A stretch of 16,620 nucleotides of DNA from an uncultured Collinsella sp. (GTDB lineage: Bacteria > Actinomycetota > Coriobacteriia > Coriobacteriales > Coriobacteriaceae), in assembly GCA_902474645.1 (NCBI GenBank), contig CABRWN010000027.1:1-16620 (forward strand). Direction: 5' to 3'. The notes beneath the pieces are model-generated. The model saw nothing but the letters and a program-made list of their open reading frames with translations, did not search any database and had not been told where the DNA came from. Below, piece by piece: positions 1 to 7,094 of this stretch (the first letter of the stretch is position 1; the number at the start of each line of letters is the position of its first letter). Both the position numbers and the translations under genes were made by a program.

Positions 1-1201
1 AGAACGCGTCGGACGCGGCCACGGCGCCCTGCGCAGCATCGCCCGCCTGCTCCAGATACTGGTTGCACTCGGTGACAAAGCCAAAGACGGCACCCATGGC
101 ACCGGCGGTGTTAAAGTCGTCGTCCATGCACTCCTTGAAGGCGGCACGGGTCTCGGCGGCCTTGGCGGCAAACGCCTCGACGACAGCCTCATCGGCGTCG
201 GCCGTCGCATGGTTCGCGGCCCAGCGCAGGTTCTCGACCGTGCCGGCGATACGCGTGAGCGAGTTCTCGGCACCCTCCAAGCGCTCCCAAGAGAAGTCGA
301 GCGGCGAGCGATAGCTCGTCTGCAGCATCAGCAGGCGCAGGGCGGCAGCGGAGTGCTGCTCGAGGACCTCGGCCAGCGTAAAGAAGTTGCCGAGCGACTT
401 GGACATCTTCTCGCCGTCTACCAGCAGCATGCCCGTGTGCATCCAGGTGTTGGAGAAGCCCTGGTGCCAGGCGCAGGTGGCCTGGGCGCACTCGTTCTCG
501 TGATGCGGGAAGGCAAGGTCGGAGCCGCCGCCGTGGATGTCGATCGGGGTGCCCAGGTAGCGGTGCACCATGGCGGCACACTCGGTGTGCCAACCGGGAC
601 GGCCCTCGCCCCAGGGGCTCGGCCAGCTGGGCTCGCCGGGCTTGGCGGCCTTCCACAGGGCAAAGTCGAGCGGGTCGTTCTTGTCCTCGTTCTCCTCGAT
701 GCGCGCACCCACCATAAGGTCGTCGATGTTGCGGCCCGAGACCTGGCCGTAGTTGGGATCGCTGCGCACGGCAAAGTACACGTCGCCGTTATCGGCTGCG
801 TAAGCGTGGCCCTGCTCGATAAGCGTCTTAATCATGGCGATCATGGGGCCAATCTCCTTGGTGGCGCGGGGGCGCACATCGGGATCGAGCACGTTGGCGG
901 CGCGCATGACGCCGATGAACTTATCCGAGAACTCCGTCGCGACCTCGGCGGCCGTACGGCCTTGCTCGTTGGCGCGCTTGATGATCTTGTCGTCGACATC
1001 GGTGAGGTTCTGGGCGAACGTGACCTCGTAGCCGCTCGCGATGAGCCAACGGCGGATCACGTCAAAGCTGATGAACGTGCGGGCGTTGCCGATGTGAATG
1101 TTGTCGTAGACCGTGGGGCCGCACACGTACATGCGGACCTTGCCGGACTCGATGGGCTGGAACTCTTCCTTTTTATGGGTAGCGCTGTTGTAGATACGCA
1201 T
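1..1201 (-). CDS. cysS: Cysteinyl-tRNA synthetase, C-terminus cut by window edge
   Basis: Class I aminoacyl-tRNA synthetase that activates cysteine and charges tRNA-Cys in the cytoplasm. The start ATG (1201-1199) has AAGGAG six bases upstream, inside the last codons of ispF, with only 3 bp between the genes. Translation shows CGPTVYDNIHIGNARTF near residues 27-43 (zinc-ligand Cys27 and the HIGH-like HIGN signature), GWHTEC with Cys208, FPHHENE around residue 233 (remaining zinc ligands by family knowledge) and the KMSKS loop at residues 265-269 (bases 395-409). About 400 codons are visible; the family is usually near 460-480 residues, so roughly the last 70 lie outside the window. No internal stop was seen. 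It is the last visible gene of the disA-ispD-ispF-cysS operon, so it probably depends on upstream transcription. Identification is firm. Confidence 0.97.
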   Translation of the reverse strand, partial: MRIYNSATHKKEEFQPIESGKVRMYVCGPTVYDNIHIGNARTFISFDVIRRWLIASGYEVTFAQNLTDVDDKIIKRANEQGRTAAEVATEFSDKFIGVMRAANVLDPDVRPRATKEIGPMIAMIKTLIEQGHAYAADNGDVYFAVRSDPNYGQVSGRNIDDLMVGARIEENEDKNDPLDFALWKAAKPGEPSWPSPWGEGRPGWHTECAAMVHRYLGTPIDIHGGGSDLAFPHHENECAQATCAWHQGFSNTWMHTGMLLVDGEKMSKSLGNFFTLAEVLEQHSAAALRLLMLQTSYRSPLDFSWERLEGAENSLTRIAGTVENLRWAANHATADADEAVVEAFAAKAAETRAAFKECMDDDFNTAGAMGAVFGFVTECNQYLEQAGDAAQGAVAASDAF

Positions 1202-1204
1202 TCG

Positions 1205-1699
1205 TTACTCCTTAACGGTTTTCTGTAGCAGGCAGACGGCCCAAGCGCCGATCCCCTCGCCTTGGCCTTCCCAGCCGAGCTTTTCGGTCGTAGTGGCGGC
1301 GACGCCCACGTTTTCGACGTCAACGCCCAGAGCATGGGCGAGGTTGGCGCGCATGGCATCACGGTGCGGGGTGATCTTGGGCTGCTGGCAGGCAATGGTG
1401 CAATCGGCATCGACAAACTCAAAACCCAGCTCGCGCGCATAGTCCATCACGCGGGCAAGCAACACCATCGAGTCGGCGCCCTCATAGGCAGGATCGGTGT
1501 CGGGGAACAGTTTTCCAATGTCTCCCCCGCGGCAGGCGCCCAGAATGGCGTCGGCCAAGGCGTGCGCGAGCACATCGGCATCCGAGTGGCCCAGCAGGCC
1601 GCGCTCGTAGGGAATGTCGACCCCGCCGATGATACATCGACGCCCCTCCACCAAACGGTGGACGTCGTAGCCGTGGCCAATGCGCAGGTTACTGAACAT
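1205..1699 (-). CDS. ispF: 2-C-methyl-D-erythritol 2,4-cyclodiphosphate synthase
   Basis: Fifth enzyme of the MEP isoprenoid pathway; it cyclises CDP-methylerythritol 2-phosphate to methylerythritol cyclodiphosphate with release of CMP, as a trimer in the cytoplasm. The 164-residue product has the expected family length (about 155-165). Metal-binding residues are visible: D12 and H14 in GHGYDVHR, and H46 in ADVLAHALADA; GLLGHSDADV (35-43) and ATTTEKLGWEG near the C-terminus are the other family signatures. The ATG at 1699 overlaps the 3' end of ispD by 11 bp, with a GAGAGG element inside ispD as likely ribosome binding site, so the two genes are probably translationally coupled. The stop is 3 bp before cysS. 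Firm call. Confidence 0.97.
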   Translation of the reverse strand: MFSNLRIGHGYDVHRLVEGRRCIIGGVDIPYERGLLGHSDADVLAHALADAILGACRGGDIGKLFPDTDPAYEGADSMVLLARVMDYARELGFEFVDADCTIACQQPKITPHRDAMRANLAHALGVDVENVGVAATTTEKLGWEGQGEGIGAWAVCLLQKTVKE

Positions 1700-2417
1700 G
1701 GGGAAGGTCCTCTCCCTCGGCCATGCGACCGAGCAGAATCGCGGTTACGGGACGCAGGTCCTCGGGCACCGTCACCTTAAGGTTATCGCGCGGGCTCTGG
1801 ACACAGCGGACGCGCCCGCCCATGCGCTCGACCAGCGATGAATCGTCGGTACCGATAAAGCCCTCGGCGATAGCAGCGGCGTGAGCGCGCTTCATGGCGT
1901 CGACGCTAAAGATCTGCGGCGTCTGCGCGGCCCAATAGAGCTCGCGCGGCGGCGTCTCGACGATATTATCGCCGTCGACGATCTTGAGCGTGTCGATCGC
2001 GGGCTGACCGCACACGACACCGTCGAGCGAGCGGTCGCCCATGAGCACGTCGATAGCGTGGTCGATGGCCTCGGTCGTAATGAGCGGACGAGCGCCATCG
2101 TGGATGGCAACGTATTCAAAGCCCGCCGGAGCCGCATGCACGCCGGCACGGGTGGAATCCTGACGGGTATCGCCGGCGTCGGCAAAGCTGATGGGCGTGT
2201 CATAGTCAAACGGGTCGATGGCCAGGCGGCGCATCTCGGCACGGCGCTCGGCAGGACACACCACCACGATGTGGCCGACCTTGTCGCTCCGGTCGAACGC
2301 GCGGATGGACCAGCTCATAAGCGGACGGCCCGCCACGTTAACGAGCTGCTTGCCGCCGGGATTTCCAAAGCGCTGACCGCTGCCGCCGGCAACGACCACG
2401 GCGCATACGGGCGCCAT
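1689..2417 (-). CDS. ispD: 2-C-methyl-D-erythritol 4-phosphate cytidylyltransferase
   Basis: Third MEP-pathway enzyme; it transfers CMP from CTP onto methylerythritol 4-phosphate. The 242-residue protein shows the nucleotidyltransferase loop AGGSGQRFG (10-18) with K23 just after it, IHDGARP (equivalent to VHDAARP of E. coli IspD), DTLK, WAAQTPQIF, a TDDSSLVE segment and NLKVTVPEDL near the C-terminus, in the normal family order. The ATG (2417-2415) shares one base with the TAA of disA (TAATG), and AGGGGAA lies upstream within disA. The 3' end overlaps ispF by 11 bp. Location between disA and ispF puts two consecutive-pathway enzymes on one transcript; the intervening kinase gene ispE is at the other end of the window. 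Firm call. Confidence 0.97.
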   Translation of the reverse strand: MAPVCAVVVAGGSGQRFGNPGGKQLVNVAGRPLMSWSIRAFDRSDKVGHIVVVCPAERRAEMRRLAIDPFDYDTPISFADAGDTRQDSTRAGVHAAPAGFEYVAIHDGARPLITTEAIDHAIDVLMGDRSLDGVVCGQPAIDTLKIVDGDNIVETPPRELYWAAQTPQIFSVDAMKRAHAAAIAEGFIGTDDSSLVERMGGRVRCVQSPRDNLKVTVPEDLRPVTAILLGRMAEGEDLPHVQ

Positions 2418-3484
2418 TATGCGTTCCCCTGTTTGGTGCCCTTCATGCGGTACAGCGAGTCCGCAAGAATGGCAGGGTTGTTGACGCCAAAGTCGCCCAG
2501 GCGCTCCGGATCCTCGCTAATGTCGTCCATGAGCTCCTGCAGCGAGCCGTACTCGTCGACGATCTTCTCGGCCACGCCGTCGCGCACGACGGACACACGC
2601 GAAAGCGTGCGCAGGCCCAGCGGCGTCATGACGGAGTCCTCGTCCAGGTCGTCATAGCCCAGAACTGCCGCCACGTGCTGCGGGTCGGACAGGTCCTTAG
2701 GCGTCATGCGAGCGAGCTCTGCACGAATCTTCTCGGCATTAGCCTCGGAAGAATCACTTGCATAGTCGCGGATCATCAGGTCGTATTCGGTATCCATGCT
2801 GGAACCGGCGAGCTGCTCGAGCTGCATCTGCACGAGCTTGCCCTGGTTGCCCAGCTTGACGATGCAATCCTTAAGCTCGGTCTTTGCTTGCTGCATGATC
2901 TCGAAGCTCGAGAAAATACCGGTAATGTCGGCGAGCGTAACGTAGTCGTCGAGCTCGAGGGCCGTCAGGCGCAGCAGGGAGCGGTCGAGCGACTGACGAG
3001 TAGTCTGAAGCGTGGCGACGAGCTGGTTGACCGAGCTCATGATGGTGGTGACGGGCTGGATCTCGTAGCTCTTGCCGTGAACGTACACGTTAACGACGGC
3101 ACGACGGGCCGAGACCGAGATCACGATGGCATCGGTGAGCACCGACATGCGAGCGGCGGTGCGGTGACGCATGCCCGTCTCGCTTGTGGCAAGCGAGGGA
3201 TCGGGATTGAGGTGGAAGTTGGCGCGTAGGATCTGGGTGAGGTCGCCGTCGATGACGATGGCACCGTCCATCTTGGAGAGCTCGAACAGACGGTTCGAGG
3301 TGAACGAAATGTTGAGCGGGAAGCCGTCGTTACCGGCAGCGAGCACGTTTTCGGTGTCGCCGACGCAGATAAGGGCGCCCAGATGACCGGCGATGATCAT
3401 GTCGAGGGCGGTGCGGATCGGCTGACCAGGTGCCGTCAGGCGGATGGCCTGTTCCATACGCTTTTGCAGCTCGTTCTTATCCAA
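2417..3484 (-). CDS. disA: DNA integrity scanning protein, diadenylate cyclase DisA
   Basis: Makes the second messenger cyclic di-AMP from two ATP and, in studied homologues, scans DNA for branched structures. Of 355 residues, about 1-140 form the DAC (DisA_N) domain with both catalytic signatures: MDGA (D73-G74-A75) and SETGMRHRTA with R106-H107-R108. A helical linker follows (roughly 150-290) and then a C-terminal helix-hairpin-helix region (about 300-350) that resembles the family in outline but has a divergent hairpin (LGDFGVNN instead of the usual GIG-type loop). The start is TTG at 3484: it has GGGAG seven bases upstream, no ATG or GTG exists in frame before the preceding stop, and the nearby ATG at 3489 is out of frame. 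It is the first gene of the operon with ispD, ispF and cysS. Family length about 350-360, so full-length. Confidence 0.96.
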   Translation of the reverse strand: MDKNELQKRMEQAIRLTAPGQPIRTALDMIIAGHLGALICVGDTENVLAAGNDGFPLNISFTSNRLFELSKMDGAIVIDGDLTQILRANFHLNPDPSLATSETGMRHRTAARMSVLTDAIVISVSARRAVVNVYVHGKSYEIQPVTTIMSSVNQLVATLQTTRQSLDRSLLRLTALELDDYVTLADITGIFSSFEIMQQAKTELKDCIVKLGNQGKLVQMQLEQLAGSSMDTEYDLMIRDYASDSSEANAEKIRAELARMTPKDLSDPQHVAAVLGYDDLDEDSVMTPLGLRTLSRVSVVRDGVAEKIVDEYGSLQELMDDISEDPERLGDFGVNNPAILADSLYRMKGTKQGNA

Positions 3485-3593
3485 GGCATCGCTCCCATCG
3501 TATACGCTCCATAAACGCTAAATAGTTTCTCACGGTTTGTCCCCGCGGCGCTTGCGAAATCCGATGCTTACAGAATGAGCGAACACAGCTGAG

Positions 3594-3612
3594 AGCCCAA
3601 CCCAAATGGGCT
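3594..3612. repeat. Inverted repeat in the disA/mntP divergent region
   Basis: AGCCCA (3594-3599) and TGGGCT (3607-3612) form a perfect 6-bp inverted repeat with a 7-base spacer. It lies just upstream of the candidate mntP -10 element, at about the -35 position, so it could be an operator. No regulator is identified and arms of this length also arise by chance in GC-rich DNA. Confidence 0.3.
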
Positions 3613-3619
3613 GCTTATG

Positions 3620-3628
3620 TGGTAGCAT
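3620..3628 (+). promoter_or_regulatory. Candidate extended -10 promoter of mntP
   Basis: TGG followed by TAGCAT fits an extended -10 element (TGn plus hexamer). No convincing -35 is seen 16-18 bp upstream. A start near 3635 would place the 5' end of the RNA just before the riboswitch aptamer, which supports the choice. Inference only. Confidence 0.3.
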
Positions 3629-3632
3629 CGGG

Positions 3633-3740
3633 ATTCACATGAATGAGGGAGTAGTCGCGTGGCCGGGTTCGCCTCCGGTGGCGCGGCAAGTCAACATACT
3701 GGCCGATGCGGCCTGGCTTGCCTTAATGAACGAGACTCGT
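3633..3740 (+). promoter_or_regulatory. yybP-ykoY manganese riboswitch aptamer
   Basis: The conserved blocks of the yybP-ykoY (Mn2+-sensing) riboswitch occur in the right order: GAGGGAGTAG (3645-3654), GTCAACATACT (3690-3700) and GCCTTAATGAACGAGACT (3720-3737), with hairpins between them (GGCC gatgc GGCC after the second block). It sits directly upstream of mntP, a standard target of this class. Its 3' end shares bases with the 5' arm of the terminator at 3734-3777, so Mn2+ binding and terminator formation should be mutually exclusive, giving transcriptional ON control by Mn2+. Class assignment is from recalled consensus; the exact ends are approximate. Confidence 0.88.
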
Positions 3741-3777
3741 GGTTGTGCGCGCAGCGCGTACGCCACGGGTCTTTTTT
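3734..3777 (+). terminator. Riboswitch-controlled intrinsic terminator before mntP
   Basis: GACTCGTGG (3734-3742) pairs with CCACGGGTC (3763-3771), nine pairs with one G-U, continued inside by GTGCGC/GCGTAC, and followed by TTTTTT (3772-3777). The 5' arm overlaps the conserved 3' end of the Mn2+ aptamer, the usual arrangement of an expression platform acting by transcription attenuation. Confidence 0.85.
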
Positions 3778-3830
3778 GTTATTCCCCCAAGAGGTACACG
3801 CGGGCCCGCCCGCAGAGAGGGAGCCAGACT

Positions 3831-4409
3831 ATGGGACTCGCAGAGCTCGTGTTGCTCGCCGTTGGCCTTTCGATGGACGCCTTTGCCGTTTCCATCTGCA
3901 AGGGCCTTGGCATGAAAAAGATCAACCTTAAAGTCGCCGTGGTGCTCGGCCTGTTCTTTGGCGGCTTCCAGGCCGGCATGCCCGTAATCGGATGGGCGCT
4001 TGGCAGCCAGTTTATGGGCATCATCGGCCCCATCGACCACTGGATCGCCTTTATCCTGCTCGCCTTCATCGGCGGCAAAATGCTGTGGGAGGCCTTTACC
4101 GAGGACGAGGATGAAGGCGACGGCAAGGATGCCGAAAAGATTGACCTAGGCGAGTACCTGATCCTCGCCATCGCCACCTCGATTGACGCGCTCGCCGTGG
4201 GTATCTCGTTTGCGGCGCTCTCGGTCGACATCGTTCCAGCTGTATCGCTCATCGGCATCACGACCTTTGTCTTCTCCGTTGCCGGCGTAGCGATCGGCCA
4301 CACCTTTGGCGCGCGCTACGAAAAACCCGCCACCATCGTGGGTGGCGTCGTACTCGTTCTCATCGGGCTTAAGATCTTGCTTGAGCACCTGGGGATCCTC
4401 GCACTGTAA
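3831..4409 (+). CDS. mntP: Manganese efflux pump MntP
   Basis: Inner-membrane exporter that removes excess Mn2+ from the cytoplasm. The 192-residue protein (family about 185-190) has six predicted membrane segments in two homologous halves, each carrying the acidic family motif: LSMDAFAVS (residues 13-21) and TSIDALAVGISFA in the second half, with a charged cytoplasmic loop EDEDEGDGKDAEK between them. The frame is open upstream to 3606, but that extension would translate the riboswitch and terminator; the ATG at 3831 has AGAGGGAG at a suitable distance and begins with the family-typical MGLAELVLLAVGLSMD. It is the only plus-strand gene here and forms its own unit, controlled by the upstream Mn2+ riboswitch and ended by a hairpin at 4415-4450. 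Firm call. Confidence 0.97.
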   Translation: MGLAELVLLAVGLSMDAFAVSICKGLGMKKINLKVAVVLGLFFGGFQAGMPVIGWALGSQFMGIIGPIDHWIAFILLAFIGGKMLWEAFTEDEDEGDGKDAEKIDLGEYLILAIATSIDALAVGISFAALSVDIVPAVSLIGITTFVFSVAGVAIGHTFGARYEKPATIVGGVVLVLIGLKILLEHLGILAL

Positions 4410-4414
4410 CGAAT

Positions 4415-4450
4415 AACGGCCGGCCGGCATTACGCCAGGCGGCCGTTTTC
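4415..4450. terminator. Terminator between convergent mntP and pepD
   Basis: AACGGCCG (4415-4422) and CGGCCGTT (4440-4447) form an 8-bp stem six bases after the mntP stop, followed by TTTT on the plus strand. It should end mntP. On the minus strand the T-run is weak, so its role for pepD is less certain. Confidence 0.75.
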
Positions 4451-4489
4451 ATAGCCAGCCGTTTTAGAGCGGCTTAACCAAGGCAACCT

Positions 4490-5947
4490 TTACGCAGCGA
4501 GGCGCTTGAGGACGTCGATGAGCAGCTCGTAGAAGCGCTCAGCAGAAGCGAGCTCCATGCTCTCGTCCGGGGTGTGGACATCGGAGAGCGTCGGGCCCAC
4601 GGCGATGGCGTCCAAGCCGTGCAGGGCCTCGGCAAACAGGCCGCACTCAAGGCCGGCGTGAATGGACTCGATTCGCAGCTCGGAGCCAAAGAGCTCGCGA
4701 TAGCTCTCGACAAAGACGTCGCGGACCGGCGAATGCTCAGCATAGCTCCAGCCGGGATACTCGAACTCAAACTTGGCGTCGAAGCCCAGGACATCGGCCA
4801 GCGTCTGCAGGCGGTCCTTGAACTCGTTCTGCAGTGAGGTGATCGAGGAGCGCGGGGACAGCATGATCTTGACCTCATTGTCAGAAGTGGCGACCACACC
4901 GATGTTGGAGGAAACCTCGACGGAGCCGTCGGTGGCGACGTTGCGGCGGATCACACCGTTGGGGGCAAGACGCAGAGCGCGAATAAGGGCAAGTGCGGAC
5001 TTCTCGTCCATGGCCTCGACCTCAGTGTTGTCGGCAATCTCAACCGTGCAGGTAAAGCCGGGGTCGAAGACCTCGAGCTCGGCAGTAACGTCGGCGATGA
5101 TGCCCTTTGCGATCTGGGCCGCGGCCTCGGCGGCAGCGTGGTCGGCGTAGACCAGAACAGCCTTGCACTCACGGTTGATGGCGTTGTCCTTGGTGCCGCC
5201 GTTAAAGCTAACGATGGCGGGCTCGCCGGCAACCATCAGGCGGTCGATGATGCGGGCCATGATGAGGTTGCCGTTGCCGCGCTCCAGGTTGATATCGCTG
5301 CCGGAGTGGCCGCCCAGCAGGCCGGAGATGTCGAGCGTGAGGGTGCTACCGGTCTTGTGCTCGCGCGCGATCGGGCAGGTGTAGGTAACGACGACACCGC
5401 CGGCGCAGCTGACGGTAGCAACGCCCTCTTCCTCGGAGTCAAGGTTAATCATGGTGCGGGCGCTAATCTGGGACTTGTCGAGCGTCTCGGCGCCGACCAG
5501 GCCAGTCTCCTCGTCGGTGGTGAATACGCACTCGAGGGCGGGGTGAACGATCGAATCGTCATCGAGAACAGTGAGCACCAGAGCGACGGCAATACCGTTG
5601 TCGGCGCCCAAAGTGGTACCGTTAGCGGTGAGGACGCCGTCCTTGACGACCAGGTCGATACCATCGGTCGTAAAGTCGTGCTCAACGGAGCCCAACTTGT
5701 CGCACACCATATCGATGTGGCCCTGCAGCATCACGGTCGGGGCATTCTCGGCACCGGCAGATGCGGGCTTGCGAATGATAACGTTGTAGACCTCGTCCTG
5801 GTACACATCGAGGCCGCGCTCCTTGGCAAACGCAACCAGGAAATCGCTGATGCCCTTCTCGTTGCCAGACCCACGGGGGATCGCGCTGACCTCCTCAAAG
5901 AAATGGAACAGCTGGGCGGGCTCGTAGCCGGTAATCTTGTAGTCCAT
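4490..5947 (-). CDS. pepD: Cytosolic aminoacyl-histidine (Xaa-His) dipeptidase, M20 family
   Basis: Zinc-dependent cytosolic dipeptidase of the PepD branch of peptidase family M20, hydrolysing dipeptides of broad specificity. The 485-residue product matches the family length (about 480-490). Visible metal and catalytic residues: H77 and D79 in LQGHIDMVCDK, D116 in TLGADNGIAVAL, E146-E147 in TTDEETGLVGA, D170 in MINLDSEEEG and the late His in SDVHTPDESM; GGHSGSDI marks the lid domain. The frame is open upstream to 6052, but the ATG at 5947 is preceded by AAGGAGG with ideal spacing and gives the normal family N-terminus, so the longer version is rejected. It appears monocistronic. Firm on family; exact substrate range is unknown. 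Confidence 0.95.
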   Translation of the reverse strand: MDYKITGYEPAQLFHFFEEVSAIPRGSGNEKGISDFLVAFAKERGLDVYQDEVYNVIIRKPASAGAENAPTVMLQGHIDMVCDKLGSVEHDFTTDGIDLVVKDGVLTANGTTLGADNGIAVALVLTVLDDDSIVHPALECVFTTDEETGLVGAETLDKSQISARTMINLDSEEEGVATVSCAGGVVVTYTCPIAREHKTGSTLTLDISGLLGGHSGSDINLERGNGNLIMARIIDRLMVAGEPAIVSFNGGTKDNAINRECKAVLVYADHAAAEAAAQIAKGIIADVTAELEVFDPGFTCTVEIADNTEVEAMDEKSALALIRALRLAPNGVIRRNVATDGSVEVSSNIGVVATSDNEVKIMLSPRSSITSLQNEFKDRLQTLADVLGFDAKFEFEYPGWSYAEHSPVRDVFVESYRELFGSELRIESIHAGLECGLFAEALHGLDAIAVGPTLSDVHTPDESMELASAERFYELLIDVLKRLAA

Positions 5948-6027
5948 GGTGCCTCCTTGGCGCAACTGGTTAGACGGTAAGACATGCGACTTGTATATTC
6001 CCAGACTTTGCGTGCATAAACCAGTCG

Positions 6028-6056
6028 AAAACGCCGAGCGCCCTCGCATCATCGGC
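6028..6056 (-). terminator. Possible weak terminator after the toxin-antitoxin genes
   Basis: On the minus strand GCCGA (6056-6052) can pair with TCGGC (6037-6033), with an inner GC pair, followed by a short GTTTT run. It lies about 40 bp past the toxin stop. A second, AT-rich palindrome (CTTTAT caag ATAAAG, 6076-6091) lies closer to the stop but lacks a T-tract. Weak evidence. Confidence 0.3.
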
Positions 6057-6095
6057 TAACGGCGAGGAAACGCCACTTTATCAAGATAAAGCAGG

Positions 6096-6623
6096 TTAGA
6101 CGGGCCGTGCCGAAGGGACGTTGGACCCTTCAACCAACTTCAACGCCTGTTGAACATTAATGCATACACCATTGGTATGTTTGATGAGATTTTTGTCCTC
6201 TGTCACGACGTAATCGGCATCAATGCGATTGGCGACGCCCAGCAACAGGTCGTCCTCAAAGTCGTTGTGATGATACTTGAACACAAAGGAGTCGAAGACC
6301 TCGTCTGCACCGACCGAGGCAATAATCGACTTTTGCCGAATCAGGCGAACACACGCCCACGCTGTCTCGTCGGCACCGGCGATGACTTCGGGAGTGAGAG
6401 CCCCCTCACGGCGGGCGTCGGCCTTCATCGTCCTTCCCAGAATGTAATAGACGTCTTTGACAGACAGGGAGGACGAGAAGAGGACGATATCCTCCGCTTC
6501 CGCCGCGCGAGAAAGGAGCTCGACTATCGGCCTGGTCGCATTCGTACGAGCGAGAAAGTAATCTAGCCAGACGTTCGTGTCGATCAACAGCTTGAGCACA
6601 CGTTTTGTTCCGACGCCGCTCAT
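6096..6623 (-). CDS. PIN-domain ribonuclease toxin of a type II toxin-antitoxin pair
   Basis: PIN-fold Mg2+-dependent RNase, the VapC-like superfamily, likely cleaving RNA when freed from its antitoxin. With the ATG at 6623 the protein has 175 residues. LLIDTNVWLDYF (D15) is the first acidic PIN motif, and NDFEDDLLLGVANRIDADYVVTEDKNL near the C-terminus holds the later acidic cluster and the terminal strand typical of PIN proteins. A TTG at 6635 could add four residues, but the ATG overlaps the antitoxin stop as ATGA, the classical coupled arrangement, so it was preferred. The upstream partner is a RelB/DinJ-like protein rather than the usual VapB. The pair is visibly more AT-rich than the flanking housekeeping genes, which suggests acquisition by transfer. 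Target RNA is unknown. Confidence 0.85.
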   Translation of the reverse strand: MSGVGTKRVLKLLIDTNVWLDYFLARTNATRPIVELLSRAAEAEDIVLFSSSLSVKDVYYILGRTMKADARREGALTPEVIAGADETAWACVRLIRQKSIIASVGADEVFDSFVFKYHHNDFEDDLLLGVANRIDADYVVTEDKNLIKHTNGVCINVQQALKLVEGSNVPSARPV

Positions 6624-6988
6624 AATTCGATCCAATCGCTGAATCTCTCGATCATCATTTGATCGTATAACTCGTCGTAATCAAAGGCTTCATCGGGGCT
6701 CGGCCTCTGAATCGAGAACCGCTCATAAAAATTCGAAATTAACGCAGCCCCTTCCGAGACGCGGGACGAACTCGCCTTCGATCGTATGTCGTCAGACAGG
6801 ACTTCGTCATCATTCTTTTTTGCGACGGGCATATGACCGTTCTCGGTCAGGTACTGCCACAGCTCCCTCACAGCTTGTGACGGCGTCATGCCGATATGCG
6901 CCAGCACGGCGTCCCCAGCCTCTTTGAGTTGACGATCCATGCGTACATTCATCTGGACCGGCCGTGAGTCGAGTACCGATATTGGCAT
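6620..6988 (-). CDS. RelB/DinJ-family antitoxin
   Basis: Predicted DNA-binding antitoxin that neutralises the PIN toxin encoded next. Of 122 residues, about 9-55 (RPVQMNVRMDRQLKEAGDAV then IGMTPSQAVRELWQYL) match the ribbon-helix-helix dimerisation and DNA-binding region of the RelB/DinJ family; the acidic, aromatic C-terminus (FDYDELYDQM, ERFSDWIEL) is a plausible toxin-wrapping tail. The ATG at 6988 is preceded by AAGGAG with five-base spacing. The stop overlaps the toxin ATG (ATGA), so toxin translation is likely coupled. A perfect 8-bp palindrome at 7001-7031 covers the extended -10, as expected for autorepression. It is longer than most RelB proteins (about 80-100), mostly through the C-terminal tail. 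Family call is by motif recognition. Confidence 0.85.
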   Translation of the reverse strand: MPISVLDSRPVQMNVRMDRQLKEAGDAVLAHIGMTPSQAVRELWQYLTENGHMPVAKKNDDEVLSDDIRSKASSSRVSEGAALISNFYERFSIQRPSPDEAFDYDELYDQMMIERFSDWIEL

Positions 6989-7000
6989 GCTAGCTCCTTC

Positions 7001-7031
7001 TGCTATACATATTTATATTTCGAGTATAGCA
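7001..7031 (-). promoter_or_regulatory. Toxin-antitoxin promoter with palindromic operator
   Basis: On the minus strand TGC TATACT (7031-7023) is an extended -10 element. TGCTATAC on the plus strand (7001-7008) and GTATAGCA (7024-7031) form a perfect 8-bp inverted repeat with a 15-base AT-rich spacer, spanning -10 to just before the antitoxin ribosome binding site. This is where an autoregulatory ribbon-helix-helix antitoxin would be expected to bind. No clear -35 was seen. Confidence 0.65.
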
Positions 7032-7043
7032 CCATTTACTCAT

Positions 7044-7075
7044 AAAAAAGGGGCGCCCCGACAGGAGTGCCCCTT
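7044..7075 (-). terminator. clpC terminator
   Basis: Minus strand: AAGGGGC (7075-7069) pairs with GCCCCTT (7054-7048), followed by a T-run over 7049-7044. It begins 20 bp after the clpC stop and separates clpC from the toxin-antitoxin promoter. Confidence 0.85.
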
Positions 7076-7094
7076 CGCAAAGCTATGTTACGCC

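Noticed and set aside
2974..3229. Apparent repeats of GCGAG/CTCGC-type pentamers in the operon region
   Set aside because: Frequent throughout because of GC-rich codon use; no regular spacing, so no repeat array.
3606..3830. Upstream extension of mntP by 75 codons
   Set aside because: It would translate the manganese riboswitch and its terminator; the ATG at 3831 has a good ribosome binding site and the normal family N-terminus.
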